From Macrobrachium rosenbergii (lineage: Eukaryota > Arthropoda > Malacostraca > Decapoda > Palaemonidae): DNA of 64,000 nucleotides. A program made the position numbers and the translations under genes. Location: the NCBI RefSeq assembly GCF_040412425.1, contig NC_089762.1, positions 24,822,891 to 24,886,890 of the forward strand, in the 5' to 3' direction. Under the pieces are notes generated by a model. That model saw only the letters and a list, made by a program, of their open reading frames with translations, made no database searches and was not told where the DNA came from. Shown here in pieces: positions 26,138-38,979 of this stretch. Position 1 is the first letter of the stretch. Each line of letters starts with the position of its first letter.

Positions 26138-27777
26138 TGTATATGCTTTATACTGTACATTCAAGTAATGCATACGCGGCTATATTAATTCAGGAAATGT
26201 AGACTTCCAGATAGCAATCGACGATGGTTCGATACCAAATGAAAACGAGAAATACGACAGTGGGATAAAGATACCAATACCACTAACCATATTGTGAGAA
26301 CAACAACTATGGGAAACACAATTCTTACATCTACTGCAACAATATAAGCAGTCTCTACGCATCAACCCAACAAGCAGCGATATGCCATACGATATCCAAA
26401 TATACTAAATAAATAAACACACAAAAAGTAAATAAACACTAAGTATAACGATATTTGTACGGTTGAATTACAAATCCTGCTATCCCTAGTATTAATCAGG
26501 TTGTCGTCGATCACGTTTTTGTATTGCAGCCATATATAAAACCAACCTTTAAAATGTAGTCAAGATAAATGAAAAAGGGAGGGCGAGAATTCTAGCCGTT
26601 AAGACTAAAGCAATGGACACTATAGCACGGTCTTGTACAATTGTGACTGCGTTTACATTCAACTGTTTGAAGCAGCATTCAACAGTATGCATGAAATAAT
26701 GTCAATCGAAGCTATTGTTTTTAACTGCCACGGATGAACAGTGCTACAAGGCGTGTTATTAACTATTTCCCATAACCACTATTGAATCTGAATTCAACCA
26801 ATCTTGCAAAGCAAACTTACACAGGCCATGTCACGCCCAAACTGAGATGATTGTCACTCCAAGTTGTCTAACATTGCACAGATATGAAGAGGAGTATATT
26901 AGCGCAAATATATTTTACACTGAAAGCCAATATAAATAAAACTTTCTTGATGTCATGAACATTACCGGGGCAACTCTTTCTTAAAAAACGATGCCACTGA
27001 CTTTGATGTTGTGACGCCATAAACATATTATGCCTTGCCTACCTGTGTTGCAAATGGCGTCCGGATATTCAGTGCGATAAAGATATGTCATGAAGTACAC
27101 AGTCGTTAGAAAAGAAACTCCTGGGAAGGCAGACGAGACGCGAGCGCGCGCGTGTTGGTTTGGGAGCATACCATTCGAATTAATGAAAGGGGTGAGTGTT
27201 GCACAAATAAACACAGAGGAAGAAATCTAGGAACTATTTTTAGCTTAAAGTAACGAAACGGACAGCTACATCCTGATCTGAGAGAACTCAAAACATATAC
27301 ACGAAAACTAAAGGCAGAGTCAGTTTGACAGCTGAGGTGGAAAAAAATAACCGCATTTTTTTTTTTTACATTATTATGGAATGCCTCAAAAAAGAAATGA
27401 CACTTTTCTTCAATTCAACGAACACAGATAGCTCCTCGCAGGAAAAGAGGGAAGTTTAAGATAATAGTACGTTGAAACCAATACTCCTGGAATAGCGACC
27501 CGAGATTTCTTACATGCCATTGTGCGAGGACGATCTTTTCTTAACAGCAGGTTTGGATAAACTTTTCACGTTATTAGGTAGAATCCCCCACACACACACA
27601 CACAACACAAACCATAAAGAAGGACAATGGATTTTTGGGATAAGAAAACATCTCCCACAAGAGACCAACAAAACTAAAATCAATGGGTAAGGCAAGTGAC
27701 GAGAAGCTAGTGGAGCTTCTTTATAAAAAAATTTGGAAGCACATTTATTTTTCTTCCATTCTTACTTAATTTTAGGG

Positions 27778-29123
27778 TCCTTCCTATAGTCCATGAGGAT
27801 CGAAGTTTATTGCTTCTCAGTTTCTTTCCTAGAGTCAATCAGGCTAGACCTTTATTGCTTCTCACTTTCCTTCCTATAGTCAATTAGGTTAGGTCTTTAT
27901 TGCTTCTCAGTTTCCTTCCTATGGTCAATAAGGCTAGCCCTGTATTGCTTCTCAGTTTCCTACAGTCAATCAAGCTAGACCTTTATTGCTTCTCAGTTTC
28001 CTTCCTTTAGTCAATCACGTTAGACCTTTATTGGCTCTCAGTTTCCTTCCCATAATCAATCAGGTTAGGTCTTTATTGTTTCTCAGTTTCCTTCCTATAA
28101 TCAATCCGGCTAGACCTTTACTGCATCTGTTTCCTTCCTACAGTCAATCAGGCTAGACTTGTACTGCTTCTCAGTTTCCTTCCTATAGTCAATCAGGCTA
28201 GACCTTTATTGCTTCTCAGTTTCCTTCCTTTAGTCAATCACGTTAGACCTTTATTGGCTCTCAGTTTCCTTCCTATAATCAACCAGGTTAGGTCTTTATT
28301 GCTTCTCAGTTTCCTTCCTATAGTCAATCAGGTTAAGTCTTTATTGCTTCTCAGTTTCCTTCCTATAATCAATCCGGCTAGACCTTTACTGCATCTGTTT
28401 CCTTCCTACAGTCAATCAGGCTAGACCTGTACTGCTTCTCAGTTTCCTTCCTATAGTCAATCAGGCTAGACCTTTATTGCTTCCCAGTTTCCTTCCTATA
28501 GTTAATCAGGCTAGACTAGACTTTTATTGCTTCTCAGTTTCCTTCCTATAGTCAATCAGGCTAGACCTGTATGCTTCTCAGTTTCCTTCCTAGAGTCAAT
28601 CAAGACAGTCCTTTATGGCTTCTTAGTTTCCTTCCTATAGTCAATCAGGCTAGACTTTTATTGCTTCTCAGTTTCCTTCCTAGAGTCAATCAGGCTAGAC
28701 CTTTATTGCTTCTCAGTTTCCTTCCTATAATCAATCAGGCCAGACCTTTATTGCATCTCAGTTTCCTTCCTACAGTCAATCAGGCTAGACCTGTATTGCT
28801 TCTCAGTTTTCTTCCTATATTCAATCAGGCTAGACCTTTATTGCTTCTCAGTTTCCTTCCAATAGTTAATTAGGCTGGACCATTACTGGTTCTCAGTTTC
28901 CTTCCTAGAGTTAATCAGGCTAGACCTTTACTGCTTCCCAGTTTCCTTCCTATAGTCAATCAGGCTAGATCTTTATTGCTTCTGTTTCCTTCCTATAGTC
29001 AATCAAAAGTAGACCTTTATTGCTTCTCAGTTTCCTTCCTAGAGTCAACCAGGCTAGACCTTTATTGCTTCTGTTTCCTTCCTATACTCAACCAAGGCTA
29101 GACCTTTATTGCTCCTCAGTTTC
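27778..29123. repeat. 1.3-kb minisatellite of 45-bp units
   Basis: About 30 tandem units of 45 bp with core AGTCAATCAGGCTAGACC and CTTCTCAGTTTCCTTCC. Because 45 is a multiple of 3, frames encoding a 15-residue repeat (LLLLSFLPIVNQARP) stay open at 28209-28424 and 28571-28873. Several units are 2 bp shorter (GCATCTGTTTCC, GCTTCTGTTTCC) and break the frame, so coding constraint is unlikely. A run of variant units at 28005-28180 is repeated at 28228-28440 with one extra unit inserted. Confidence 0.96.
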
Positions 29124-29538
29124 AAGTATACTGCATTCGTGAGTAAATTTTTTATGTCACAGATGACTTGGAAAGATGTCTTTAGCTTTTTCGGTAATAC
29201 CATAGTTTCCAGTTTTAGCCCCATGCCAGTTTACTGTACTGTTTCTGTACCGTTTGCTAGTAATTTCTTCCAATAACTCTGTTACATCTTGGTTTAAATT
29301 CAATTACCATATGATCTGAAATGTTACACTTGATCATCTCAGGGTCTGCTCTCGGTGGCCTCGTAAATATTGGAGGTTCCGTCAAAATTCATTTAATAAA
29401 TGATTATTGCCTTAAGACACCTAGTGATGCTTAATTCGGATGGGGGCGACACCATAACGCGGAAATTTGTTAATTATTTGTTTAACAACCAATAAACATC
29501 GTATCTGAGAAATTTCGTAGAACAATTATTGAGAAGGT

Positions 29539-29545
<7 letters not shown>

Positions 29546-29635
<90 letters not shown>
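29546..29635. repeat. (TA)n microsatellite
   Basis: About 88 bp of perfect TA. Confidence 0.97.
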
Positions 29636-29637
<2 letters not shown>

Positions 29638-30256
29638 TTCGTCAGTGGCACAAGTTCTGCTTTTGTGTGGTTTACCAGCACGGCAAGTAATTGAAATTCT
29701 ACTAGCTTACGATCACTTCCAGCATTTAAGGAAATCTACTAATAAGTCTTATCATGTACCTTAATTTTAGCCATAGCAAGAATAAATCAGGTACTACCAA
29801 ACTTCATTTAGTTCCACCCAAAATAAAACCATCAAAAATCGAGGTAACGATATCGCAACAATCAAGGTCAATTAATCTAACGATACTTTGATAGTGGTCG
29901 CAATAAGGTAATCAAATACATATTTACCCGACGGAAATATAATTATTTACAGAATTACCGGACGCAAAGGTAACTATTTACAGATTTACCGGACGCAAGT
30001 GTAATTAGTTAAATTCCCCAACTCTCCTGTATTCATAAAGGTGGGAAAATGTGTTAATTACCCACGGGGACAGCGGAAAGCGGTCATGTTCTTCAGTCTT
30101 TCTGCACTGCAATGCCCTAACCTTCAAAGAGCCCCGGGGAGAAGTACGATGGGCTGGAGAGAGGCCTCATCGTCACTAAGCTAGGAATAATATAATCAAT
30201 AACGGCCACATTGTTAACAACGTCCCTTACAAAGGATGTGCTATCCCGACAATAAA

Positions 30257-30315
30257 GGGGGACGGGAGGAAGGGGGGGGAGGGGAATGAAAGGTTATGTG
30301 GGGAGGGGGAGGGGA
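30257..30315. repeat. G-rich purine block
   Basis: Seven runs of three or more G on the + strand separated by one to a few bases, with GGAATGAAAGGTTATGT in the middle. It fits the four-tract quadruplex pattern. Confidence 0.75.
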
Positions 30316-32159
30316 TCAACGGCCGTCACCAAAGACACACCTCAAACGCTCATTAGTCTTGCTCTGCTCGACCAAAGGGCATTTCCAAACAATGGACTCA
30401 ATCCGGTCCACTATGCAAGAACAATAATACATGATTTTAATGATCTTGTTACGTTGCAATCTCTTACAGAATGAGTAGGTTACACACGTTGGCCAGGACA
30501 GGTACGTATACATTTTCGTGTGTCGAACCCTGGCACATTCGTTATACTGGTAGAGTCATGTGCAGAAGAGTATGAAAAACTAAGATAAATGGCCAACTTT
30601 TGACCAAATGCCACATGAATTAGTCTCACCTAACTGGACATCAAGGATCAAATACAACTATCACTGGGGTACTTTCGACCAAACAGTAGTTACGCCAGCG
30701 AAAAGAGAATGGCGGAGTGGTTGGGCAGCAAGACAGAGATCCAGAACATAAAGGAAATGAAGTACAAGGATCGAAAGGCAGAACTGGGAGAAAACCCCAC
30801 GGCTACACAGAGACAGAGACCATTATAACAAGGTTTTCTAGAAACTAGGACTTTCGTTTCAAGACGGTTCAAAATACATTACTGTGAAATACAGGTATCA
30901 GAGAGAGAGATTAGAGAAAGAGATATCGCTGGTGACCTACAGGTATGTTACAAAATCCGGAAAGTAATTTTACAGTTAAACTGGTTTAAGCAATAAGAAT
31001 ACAAGCTGAACTCTGATAATATTTGACTAAGACTACATTTGAGTACGACAAGAAAACTAAGAACAAGCAGCGACTTGTCGTAGCAGCTCTTGCTCTTTCT
31101 GGCGACAAGTGCATAATATGAACGACAACCTGCACTTTATCCAAAAAATTTACCAGTTTAAGAAAGCACACTTAAAAATGACTACTTTCCTGTGAAATGA
31201 ATTCTTTCAGTACTTAAATGATCAGGTTTTGTGAAAATTTCCCAGAGAAATTCACAATGATCACTGAGACGACTTATTCAGATTAAACATTGCTGTTCAT
31301 TGAAAAAACATCGCTGTTCATTGAAATTTATTTACAACTGGCAGTTCTGCTTGATAACCGATGAAAAGTTTTACACTACAAGCACCATCTTTGTCAAACT
31401 TACGCCTGCAAAGAGGTGGTTCTCGCCAGCACGATTGTCATCACATGGAAAGAGCACTCCCCGCCCTCAATGATCTATTGTACTCAGTCATATTTTAAGT
31501 AACCGCAAAATAATTTTTTTCAACTGCATTCGTTTACGTAAAAGCTCGTTCCAACTGATATAGAACCAAAAGACCAGCTCTCAACGCCCTTACTACTGCC
31601 TTCATTATCAATATTATTATAAAATAAAAAAATCTTCAAAATTTCATCTACAAGACAGTGAAGCCATAAAATCACCACCCTCGAAATCTGTTCTCGGGTC
31701 GTTAACGCATCGCTTAACCAACGCCCTCATTTCCAGTTCGTTGGGTAGCTGCATCCCTTCTCAAGTTTTACCTCATTACCCATAAACCACACCCATAACC
31801 ATCGATGTTTCCATTATAGTTAGTTTTAAAAAATTCCCCTAATAAACAATGGTGACATGACAATACTCAAGTTCACGTACGGTGCCAAGACGTAAATTCG
31901 GAGGTTCCGGCTCACCTGCAAAGAAAAAAAAATACATTCAAATTTCATCTGGCACGCAAGTCATAATCATATTACAAGTTCAAAAAATTAACAAAAACAA
32001 CATTAATAACAAAACTATAACCTATAAAAATCTGCAACGGCATCTACTCGGACGCAAATTCCTGAGATGTACGAGTACTCTAGTGTTGCACCAGTCCCGG
32101 TTCTTTTTTGCCATGCCAATAGACATCTCGGGAAAAAATGCTACCCGAACACAGCATAA

Positions 32160-32575
32160 ACAAGTAAAAAATGCGCCGAAGTTTCTTCGGTGCAATCGAG
32201 TTTTCAGTACAGCCGCTACAGCCTATAATCAAGGCCACCGGAAACAGATCTATCTTTCGATGGTCTCGGTATAATGCTATATGAGGAGCTGCCCATAAAA
32301 CTTTAACCACGGCCAGGTGGTGGCCTATCCCATATCGTTGCCAGAAGCACGATCATGGCTAACTTTAACCTTAAATAAAATAAAAACTACTGAGGCCAGA
32401 GAGCTGCAATCTGGTATGTTTGGTGGCTGGGGGGTGGATAATCAACATACAATTTGCAGCCCTATAGCCTCAGTAGTTTTTAAGATCTGAGGACAGACAG
32501 AAAAAGTGCGGACAGAAAAAGTGCGAACGGACAGACAGCCGGCACAATACCTTTCTTTTACGGAAAACTAAAAAT
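32160..32575 (+). mobile_element. Structured interspersed repeat, three hairpins
   Basis: Three stem-loops in a row. One is 32173-32193 (9-bp stem, TTT loop). The second is 32233-32266 (GGCCACC arm against GATGGTCT). The third is a 99-nt imperfect hairpin, arms 32382-32418 and 32446-32480, whose outer 14 bp (AAAACTACTGAGGC) are perfect. Downstream is a duplicated GCGGACAGAAAAAGTGCG-like segment, and the 3' side is A-rich. The open frames across it are incidental. It looks like a repeat I associate from memory with caridean shrimp. No second copy is in this window, so repeat status rests on that memory; the hairpins are directly visible. Confidence 0.6.
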
Positions 32576-34007
32576 TGAGCGGAATCATGAGTAAAATTTC
32601 AATTAAACTCGACCGTCTATTTACTTTGTACCTTCAATGGTGAACTTGTGAAGTTTGGACGTTTGTACAAAATGACCATGTTAAGAGTAATTAAACTTCC
32701 ACGTATTCTTTAAATATTAAAGGACTAATCGTGGAAAGTAATAAAAATTAAGCTCAAAATATTAACAGACTGTTCATGAAATGTAATAAAATTAAACTCA
32801 GGATACCGATTAAAATATCGATCTTCACTGAATTAGGCATTTCATTATGGTATTTTGATTAGCTTGGCCAATTTCTTGTTACGGATTTTTTTAACAAAGC
32901 CGTTTCCCAGTTAAAAAGAAGTCACCCCAACACTCATACTTAAATTACAGATTCGAAGATTAATAACCCTGGCCAGAACGCTTTCCCAACATTAGCTGCC
33001 TCATAAACATATCAAAAGCTGATCAGCAACAAGTGAATCCCCAAGGGCCACGTTGCAGTTGATCATATGAACGCACTTGCGCTTCCTTAGCGTGGTCCTT
33101 CCTTTCCAATGACTCTTTCGGTTCTTTTCCATCTATCAAAAGACGCAGAGGTTAGGAAATAGCAGCCTTTCCAAGCCGTATGAGGCCCCGCAAGGGGTTT
33201 CAATTACAAATCCGGTCCTGAACCCGGCCTTGGATGATTAAAAGCTTAAAACTACATAACTGGTAATCAACATCCCGCACAATAAACAATATTGGTTCCA
33301 CACACACACTTGACAACAAACAAGGAAAACTTCGACAATTACTAGATACCCATAATCCCTTCCCCAAAGCTGCCATAGAGGGAAACGTCAGTATTTCAGT
33401 TTATCGATTACTCATCATGTAGTAAACAGATGATAATTTCTAGATAAGGATGAACTGTTCATCTATGTTCACGACACATACTGACAATGAGAGCCTTACA
33501 CACTAAAGCGAAAATTAACAAATATCAATACAATCTGTTGTACATAATAAACTCTTCGCTCTTCAGTGAATTAATTAATTCACCGAATAAAAACTCTTAT
33601 TGTTGGCTTCCAAATTGGCCTAGACTTCAGAGGCAAGAGGAGTACTACATTCATAAATCATGATTAAGCGAATACTTGGGACTGACGTGTCGCACACCAA
33701 TATGCTGTACAGTATCTACCGAACAATTTATCAAGAAAATTGATTACTTTATCGTTGTATTCTGATAACTCCACCCAATCCCGATAGACAAGCAAACGAA
33801 AAAGAAAGTATAAAAAAAAGATGACAGGTGTGGATTATCAATTATGATAACGGACCTATCTAATTCCGCTGTAGGACAGAGACGGGTTATCAGCCACGAA
33901 AACGCTCAATACTGAATTAATCAATGGAAATAAGTGACGTATCTAGGTAATACCCAATGTGAAACAGTTTACTGCAATCGGTTAAACACCAACGCCGGCA
34001 TCTGACC

Positions 34008-34012
<5 letters not shown>
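32576..34012. other. AT-rich interval, nothing recognised
   Basis: No repeat array, mobile element or plausible coding region seen. Confidence 0.55.

Positions 34013-34068
<56 letters not shown>
34013..34068. repeat. (GA)n tract, SINE 3' tail
   Basis: 56 bp of GA abutting the SINE end at 34069. In SINE orientation it is a (CT)n tail. Confidence 0.96.
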
Positions 34069-34071
<3 letters not shown>

Positions 34072-34265
34072 ATTGGCACTCATTCCACACATGCTTTCAG
34101 TGGCACAAATATCAGCTCAATATCGATTTCACTGTACTAGGGAATTTTATACCCACAGGACATTATATTCAAGTGCACCCAACATGACCGGGATTCGAAC
34201 CATATGCCGTTTAGGGAAGGTACATGGCAACTGCGTAAAATCACTCCTAAGATGCAGTTGATCCG
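34069..34265 (-). mobile_element. tRNA-derived SINE, second type
   Basis: A perfect Pol III B box GGTTCGAATCC lies on the minus strand at 34201-34191, followed by CCGGTCATGTTGGGTGCACT, TGTGGGTATAAAATTCCC and GAGTGCCAATTAA, then the (CT)n tail. The A box is poor. The body is unrelated to the SINE at 19746. The 5' limit is approximate. A SINE is much more likely than a tRNA gene, as no cloverleaf forms. Confidence 0.7.
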
Positions 34266-34404
34266 ATAATAATAAATACACACACATTTATATACTGTGT
34301 ACGGACACCTTTTATGTCCGATGTGACCTGAGATACAAAACAGAAAAGAAAAAAGCAAGGGGCACATACTAAAAAACATCACGGAACCAATAACGCACGC
34401 CAAG

Positions 34405-35640
34405 TAGAAAGTGCTAAGAACTCAAGGCTTCATAGTTAGCTGGCTAAACGAAGATCAAGCAAAGAGAGAATATTTGGATGATAACGATGACAAAGCCATG
34501 CATTCAAGAAGTGGCATCGATGTTTGGGCAGCTCACAGAATTATTAATGAAATATCCAAGGTTGAAAAGAGAGAGAGGAAAACACCTGTCAAAACGAGGG
34601 AAGGGTCAATGACATTAGAAGCGGAGTCAATAACATCAGAAACAGAACGGCAATGATGGGCGGAGCATTATCATGAGGAAATGAATAAGAAATAAGAGAG
34701 AGGTAATTTGATTGATATTCAAGAAGCTGAAGACCTGAATGTGCTTATGACTGAACCAAGTTTTGAAGTGGAACCAATAATAATAAAAAAAAAAAAATAA
34801 ACTGACGTGGAAAACATCTTGTTATGCTGCAATCATTGCGGATGCTTTTAGCCTAAACTGAAACGACACCTCGTATATTAACTAGACTATTTTGCAGAAT
34901 ACGGAATAAGGAAATAAACTTGCATGACTGGAGTTTGCAAGTAAGCAAAGGTACCTACGAAAGGTGAGATAACTGAATGTGGTAACTATATAGGCATTGC
35001 ACTAACATCTATTATAATGATCATAATCAGTATGCTTATTTTCAGTAAGCTAGAGATAAAACAAAACTGAAGAAATTGCTTACAGATGAACAAGCTGATT
35101 GTATAAACGGCAGGAGCTGCACAGATCAAATGTCTGGGTTTTGATAGCGCGGTAGTGTACGGAATTTAAGAATCCCCTTCTGATGGCTTCTGTTGATTAC
35201 AAACAACTATTTGCCGCGTCCACATTAAGATTACGAAACGTCTTGCGTCATTACGGCATTCTCGATAAAGATGTCAAGCTAACTGAAGTGATGTTGATGG
35301 GCTCTTCTTGTCATGCGATTTAGCAGTAAACAATGGAGTGACACAAGGAAATTTTATTTCACCTTTGTTGTTTCTCATTCTCATAAATTTTATACTGGAA
35401 AAAAAAAATAGTAGTCGGAGATGGAAGAAAGATTTGGAGCGAAGCAAGGATAGAAGTCTAAAAATTTCAGAATATGCAAAAACCACGATATGATATAAGA
35501 CCTGCTTATTAAAATGTATCACATATCTAGAGCGATGGGAATGGAAATACGTCTAAATTTATAATATCTGAGGGGAATGCAAAATGTATTGAGTCAAAAT
35601 TAAAATGTTAGTTGGAAAAATTTCAAGGTCAACATTTAAT
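34405..35640 (+). mobile_element. LINE reverse transcriptase remnant 1
   Basis: Pieces of a non-LTR retrotransposon ORF2 in shifting frames: the endonuclease-RT linker (KTPVKTREGSMT, then WAEHYHEEMNK and NLIDIQEAEDLNV), then RT parts ITECGNYIGIALTS, DEQADCINGRSCTDQ, VDYK with LRHYGILDKDVKL, and NNGVTQGNFISPLLFLILI. The box that should hold the catalytic YADD reads SEYAKTTI, so both aspartates are lost. Multiple stops and frameshifts show an old, dead copy. Remnant 2 at 53300-54030 shares TTTGCAGAATA.GGA.TAAGGAAA and the QGN motif and is the same family. Confidence 0.78.
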
Positions 35641-36980
35641 ACCAAATCTTAACTGCTGCTGAAAATTCCAGTTACTCTGATTAAAATATCTGGAGCAGTG
35701 CACCTGATGAAATGTGGCCCACCGTCAAGAATGTATCAAGATGTAAACACACCCATTGGTAGGTTAAGAAGATACAGTCATTCCGAAATCTTGTTCAACC
35801 CAAATCGTATGGAATGGCAACGGCTCAGGCTAAGGGCTATCTGATACGCTTTCGTATTTCAAATTACGAACATGAAGGGGAAACCAGCTTTCCCGTCACT
35901 CCCTGTAAGTGAGAGACCTTTTCATCGGGTCGTTTCGTTTCTTATCACAATGAAAATCTTTTCTATATAATATCTGTTAATGCTGCAGTTCTCATCTCTA
36001 TGTCATCCTCTTCATTTCCATGGATTTCAACGACTGTGAGCCACGAGAAAAAGTCACTCAGTTTTGTTTTTTAATTACATATTGAAATGCATTCAACTCA
36101 TCCCGTGAGTCACGCGCACTTTTTATGGCTGAAGAACTGGCATTCTTTGGCTTTAGATTTGTATGCATGGTCTTAAGCACGGGAGTAAGTTGTCAGTTCT
36201 GTAGCGAATATGGATGTACTGTTGAATATTTGTGTACAAGTTGATACTGCGTACAACGCCAAACTCAATTCCACTGATTTTGACTCATCAATACAAACTT
36301 GGCTATTAAAATGCGATATACAATCGCATGCTAAAACCTGGCTCAGTATTTTGCTTACAGATTCATTCCTTGCCAACAACAGCGTTTTTCTTTTACCTTC
36401 TAAATCCCATGCTGATGTTTTAATGTGGGGAAATTTACCTAATATTATTACTTATACTACCAGCCTTATTTAGCGTAGGTCGTCCATACTTTTTCAAAAT
36501 GTTCGTACCTCCTTTTCATATAATAACCTGCTCTGATCTTATTTGCTCTTCCATCAACGTACTAATGTCACATCAACATTGGGAAAGTGTACTCCTTGTT
36601 TCGCTCCGTTTTGGAAACTTTATAACATCCATACCTAATGTGCCTTATACTGACAAGCAAGCAACAAGAAAATAAAAAGAACGAAATACAAAAGACTACC
36701 AGAATCTCAGCCCCGCAAACAGCCATAACAATTCCTCTCCAAGCCAAACATTTTTGCATGGTTGACGAACCCAACCAAAACTGCTACTATTAGCTTGCAT
36801 TATGAACCCAAATCCTTGATGCGATACCTTCCTTCACTATTTACACTGGCGTTATTTTAGTTAATGTGGAAATATTCACACTTATTAACAACTAAATTGA
36901 ATGCGGTTACCGTTTCCAGAACACGGAGCGAATTCCGGGAATATGAGAATCCCACATCCCTTTGGAGGTGGGTAAAAATA
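35641..36980. other. AT-rich interval, nothing recognised
   Basis: The first part may be further decayed LINE sequence. No motif supports a call. Confidence 0.45.
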
Positions 36981-37112
36981 AAGAGTAAAGGTTGCATAAC
37001 AAAGGAGAGTGACAGGATTGAAAATTAAACATTATAAAAAGGAATGCAGCTGGGGACTAACGCTACCCTCAAAGAAGTTTTAGTAATGCCTACAGTATGC
37101 CGCGCTTGGCAA
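36981..37112 (+). mobile_element. Interspersed repeat family A, decayed fragment
   Basis: Matches the 3' half of the family: ATGCAGCTGGGGACTAACGC corresponds to the GCAGCTAGGGGC region, and TTTTAGTAATGCCTACAGTA to the CTTAAGTAATGCCTACAGTG region. Heavily diverged. Confidence 0.5.
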
Positions 37113-37436
37113 GGGGGAGATTCACAGCTTTCAAAGTAACCCAAGTTGTTTTAAAAGTGAATATTACAGCAGTTGTAAACTCTTGCTCATAGCATCTAGT
37201 CGAATTATCATAAACCAACACACATGTCATCACTGAAAATACCGATAGAATCAGAGAGTCCAAGCTTAGGAGGCAAACTTTCCGACCGTAAGCGGCAAGA
37301 AAATCAAATCCCCAATGCCCACAGCCTATCAGACAACTATCGCACAACTGAATGCAAACGACGTGACGCCATCAGCATGCATGACGGGAAGGCGCGCAAA
37401 ACCGAGACCACGAAACGGACGCTAAGAAAGAATGAT

Positions 37437-37790
37437 CTAATAGGTGGAGGTGGAGGTGGAGGGGAGAGGAGGAGGGGGAGGGGGACGGGCACCGCCAGAT
37501 CTCTCAAGACCCTCAGACATAGGAAGAGGGCGGAAAGATGCCCTGAATGAACCCCTTGATGAGAATGAGACTGGGAAGGGGCGAAGAAAAGATGGGGGGG
37601 GTGGAAAGATGGAGGGAGGGGGCAATTCATGTAGTATCCAAAATGATGGTAGTCAGGATGGGGTGGGATAGGGGTGGGTAAAGAGGGTGAACAACGTAAA
37701 CAAGAGATGGGAAGGGGGAGCACGAGGAAAAGGAGGAGGAGGAGGAGGAGGAGGTGAGGATAATCGGAGGTGGCTGGAACCGGGTATTGA
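37437..37790. other. G-rich purine block
   Basis: About 350 bp strongly biased to purines on the + strand: GGTGGA repeats at 37443-37460, several G5 tracts near 37470-37490, GGGGGGG near 37598, and (GGA)n at 37731-37754. Followed immediately by the opposite bias. Confidence 0.8.
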
Positions 37791-37798
37791 TTCCTCGT

Positions 37799-37836
<38 letters not shown>

Positions 37837-38250
37837 GCGGCACTTCTACCACTCCTACTCCCTTCTTTTACATTCTTCTTTTTTCTTCCCTTTCCCCTTC
37901 TGTGGGCCTTCTTCACAGGCCTTCCTCGCCATCATCTCAGTCTACTTTTTTTTTTTTTTTTAGTATTTTCCTTTTGCGCACTGTGGAGGAGTTCCAGTCC
38001 AACTACTCTTCTAGGTTTTTATATAGATACCTGTGACCTTTACACTGCCACTGGCTTCCGGGTAGCTATTATATTTCTTCTTCTTCTTCTTTCTTCTTAT
38101 CCGCAACCACTTCCTGGGATCTTCGAATCATTTTCCCTCCGTTGCACAAGTCCTGTCGGTGCTTTCATAAATGCCCAATTTCTTCCAATTACTTTTACAT
38201 TCTCACTCTTTTCTTTCCTTCTATTGCTTAACCCCCCCCCTCTCTCTCTC

Positions 38251-38294
<44 letters not shown>
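37791..38294. other. Pyrimidine-rich block with CT arrays
   Basis: About 500 bp biased to C and T on the + strand: CT at 37802-37833, T16 at 37946-37961, TTC repeats near 38075, C9 at 38232-38240 and CT at 38241-38292. The 212-codon frame at 37687-38325 is a low-complexity translation of this and the preceding block. Confidence 0.8.
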
Positions 38295-38295
<1 letters not shown>

Positions 38296-38979
38296 ATGGG
38301 TTTCTGCGGCGCCAGAAGTGAATAAATATTGATGGCTACCTAAGCTGTTCACCCATCCATTAGATTACGTGACGTAAAGAATTTTGAGAATATCAAACTT
38401 CACTCGGAATTCCTCCATTTTACCAAGTTAGAAAGCAAATCCATTTTTTGACCAAAAACAACAGTTTTAATGGTTAACTCCATCTCAACCTGTGATCAAG
38501 AATCACCTGGAACTGTATGTCTTCTTTTTCTCCCGCGAACGTCTAAAAGTGGACTCTCGTCCAGCATATCTGCGACCAACAGTAGTTTACTAACCGCCAG
38601 GACCATAATGCACTGCTTTGGACGGCAATAGGTTATCCAGGAAGCGGAAAAACGAGATCGATCGATCATCAACAATCGACGGTGACCATACATAAATCAA
38701 TACAGACAAACCGACGCATATTGAATCTCTTCTGGTAACACTGCCTTTGTGTAGTTCCGGGAAGGTTCTTCATAAATCAGTATAAACTGGTTTGAATTAA
38801 ATGGAAATAAATTAAATTTTCTAGATAACAAACTGTCGTTCTAAGCAGTGCATTACTGACCAAGTGATGATGAGACTGTCGTTGGTCGCAGAGAAGTACT
38901 ACCCCAACTTCCCATTCCTACCCCATTAGGAATTATACTCGAAATGAAGAACAAAATTACACCTGGATCAGTAAATATT

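Larger units (their letters stand above)
20188..27777. other. Long non-coding interval with GA arrays
   Basis: AT-rich unique DNA interrupted by GA and TA arrays listed separately. A slightly GC-richer patch at 20285-20445 and a G-rich run at 22429-22445 stand out. No family recognised. Short alternating CGCGCGCG occurs at 27144-27151. Confidence 0.5.
29124..32159. other. Non-coding interval, nothing recognised
   Basis: Holds one long TA array and a G-rich purine block (30257-30315). A three-fold related motif around TTTACCGGACGCAA occurs at about 29930-30000. No gene found. Confidence 0.5.

Noticed and set aside
28209..28873. Periodic 15-residue hydrophobic repeat protein
   Set aside because: The frame is open only because the unit is 45 bp. 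Units lacking 2 bp break it, and it lacks any conserved start or context.
34190..34265. tRNA gene on -
   Set aside because: The B box is perfect, but no acceptor or anticodon stems form and a SINE body with CT tail follows.
37687..38325. 212-codon open frame on +
   Set aside because: It is a translation of GGA and CT low-complexity DNA (poly-Gly, then SLSLSL, then poly-Leu/Phe).
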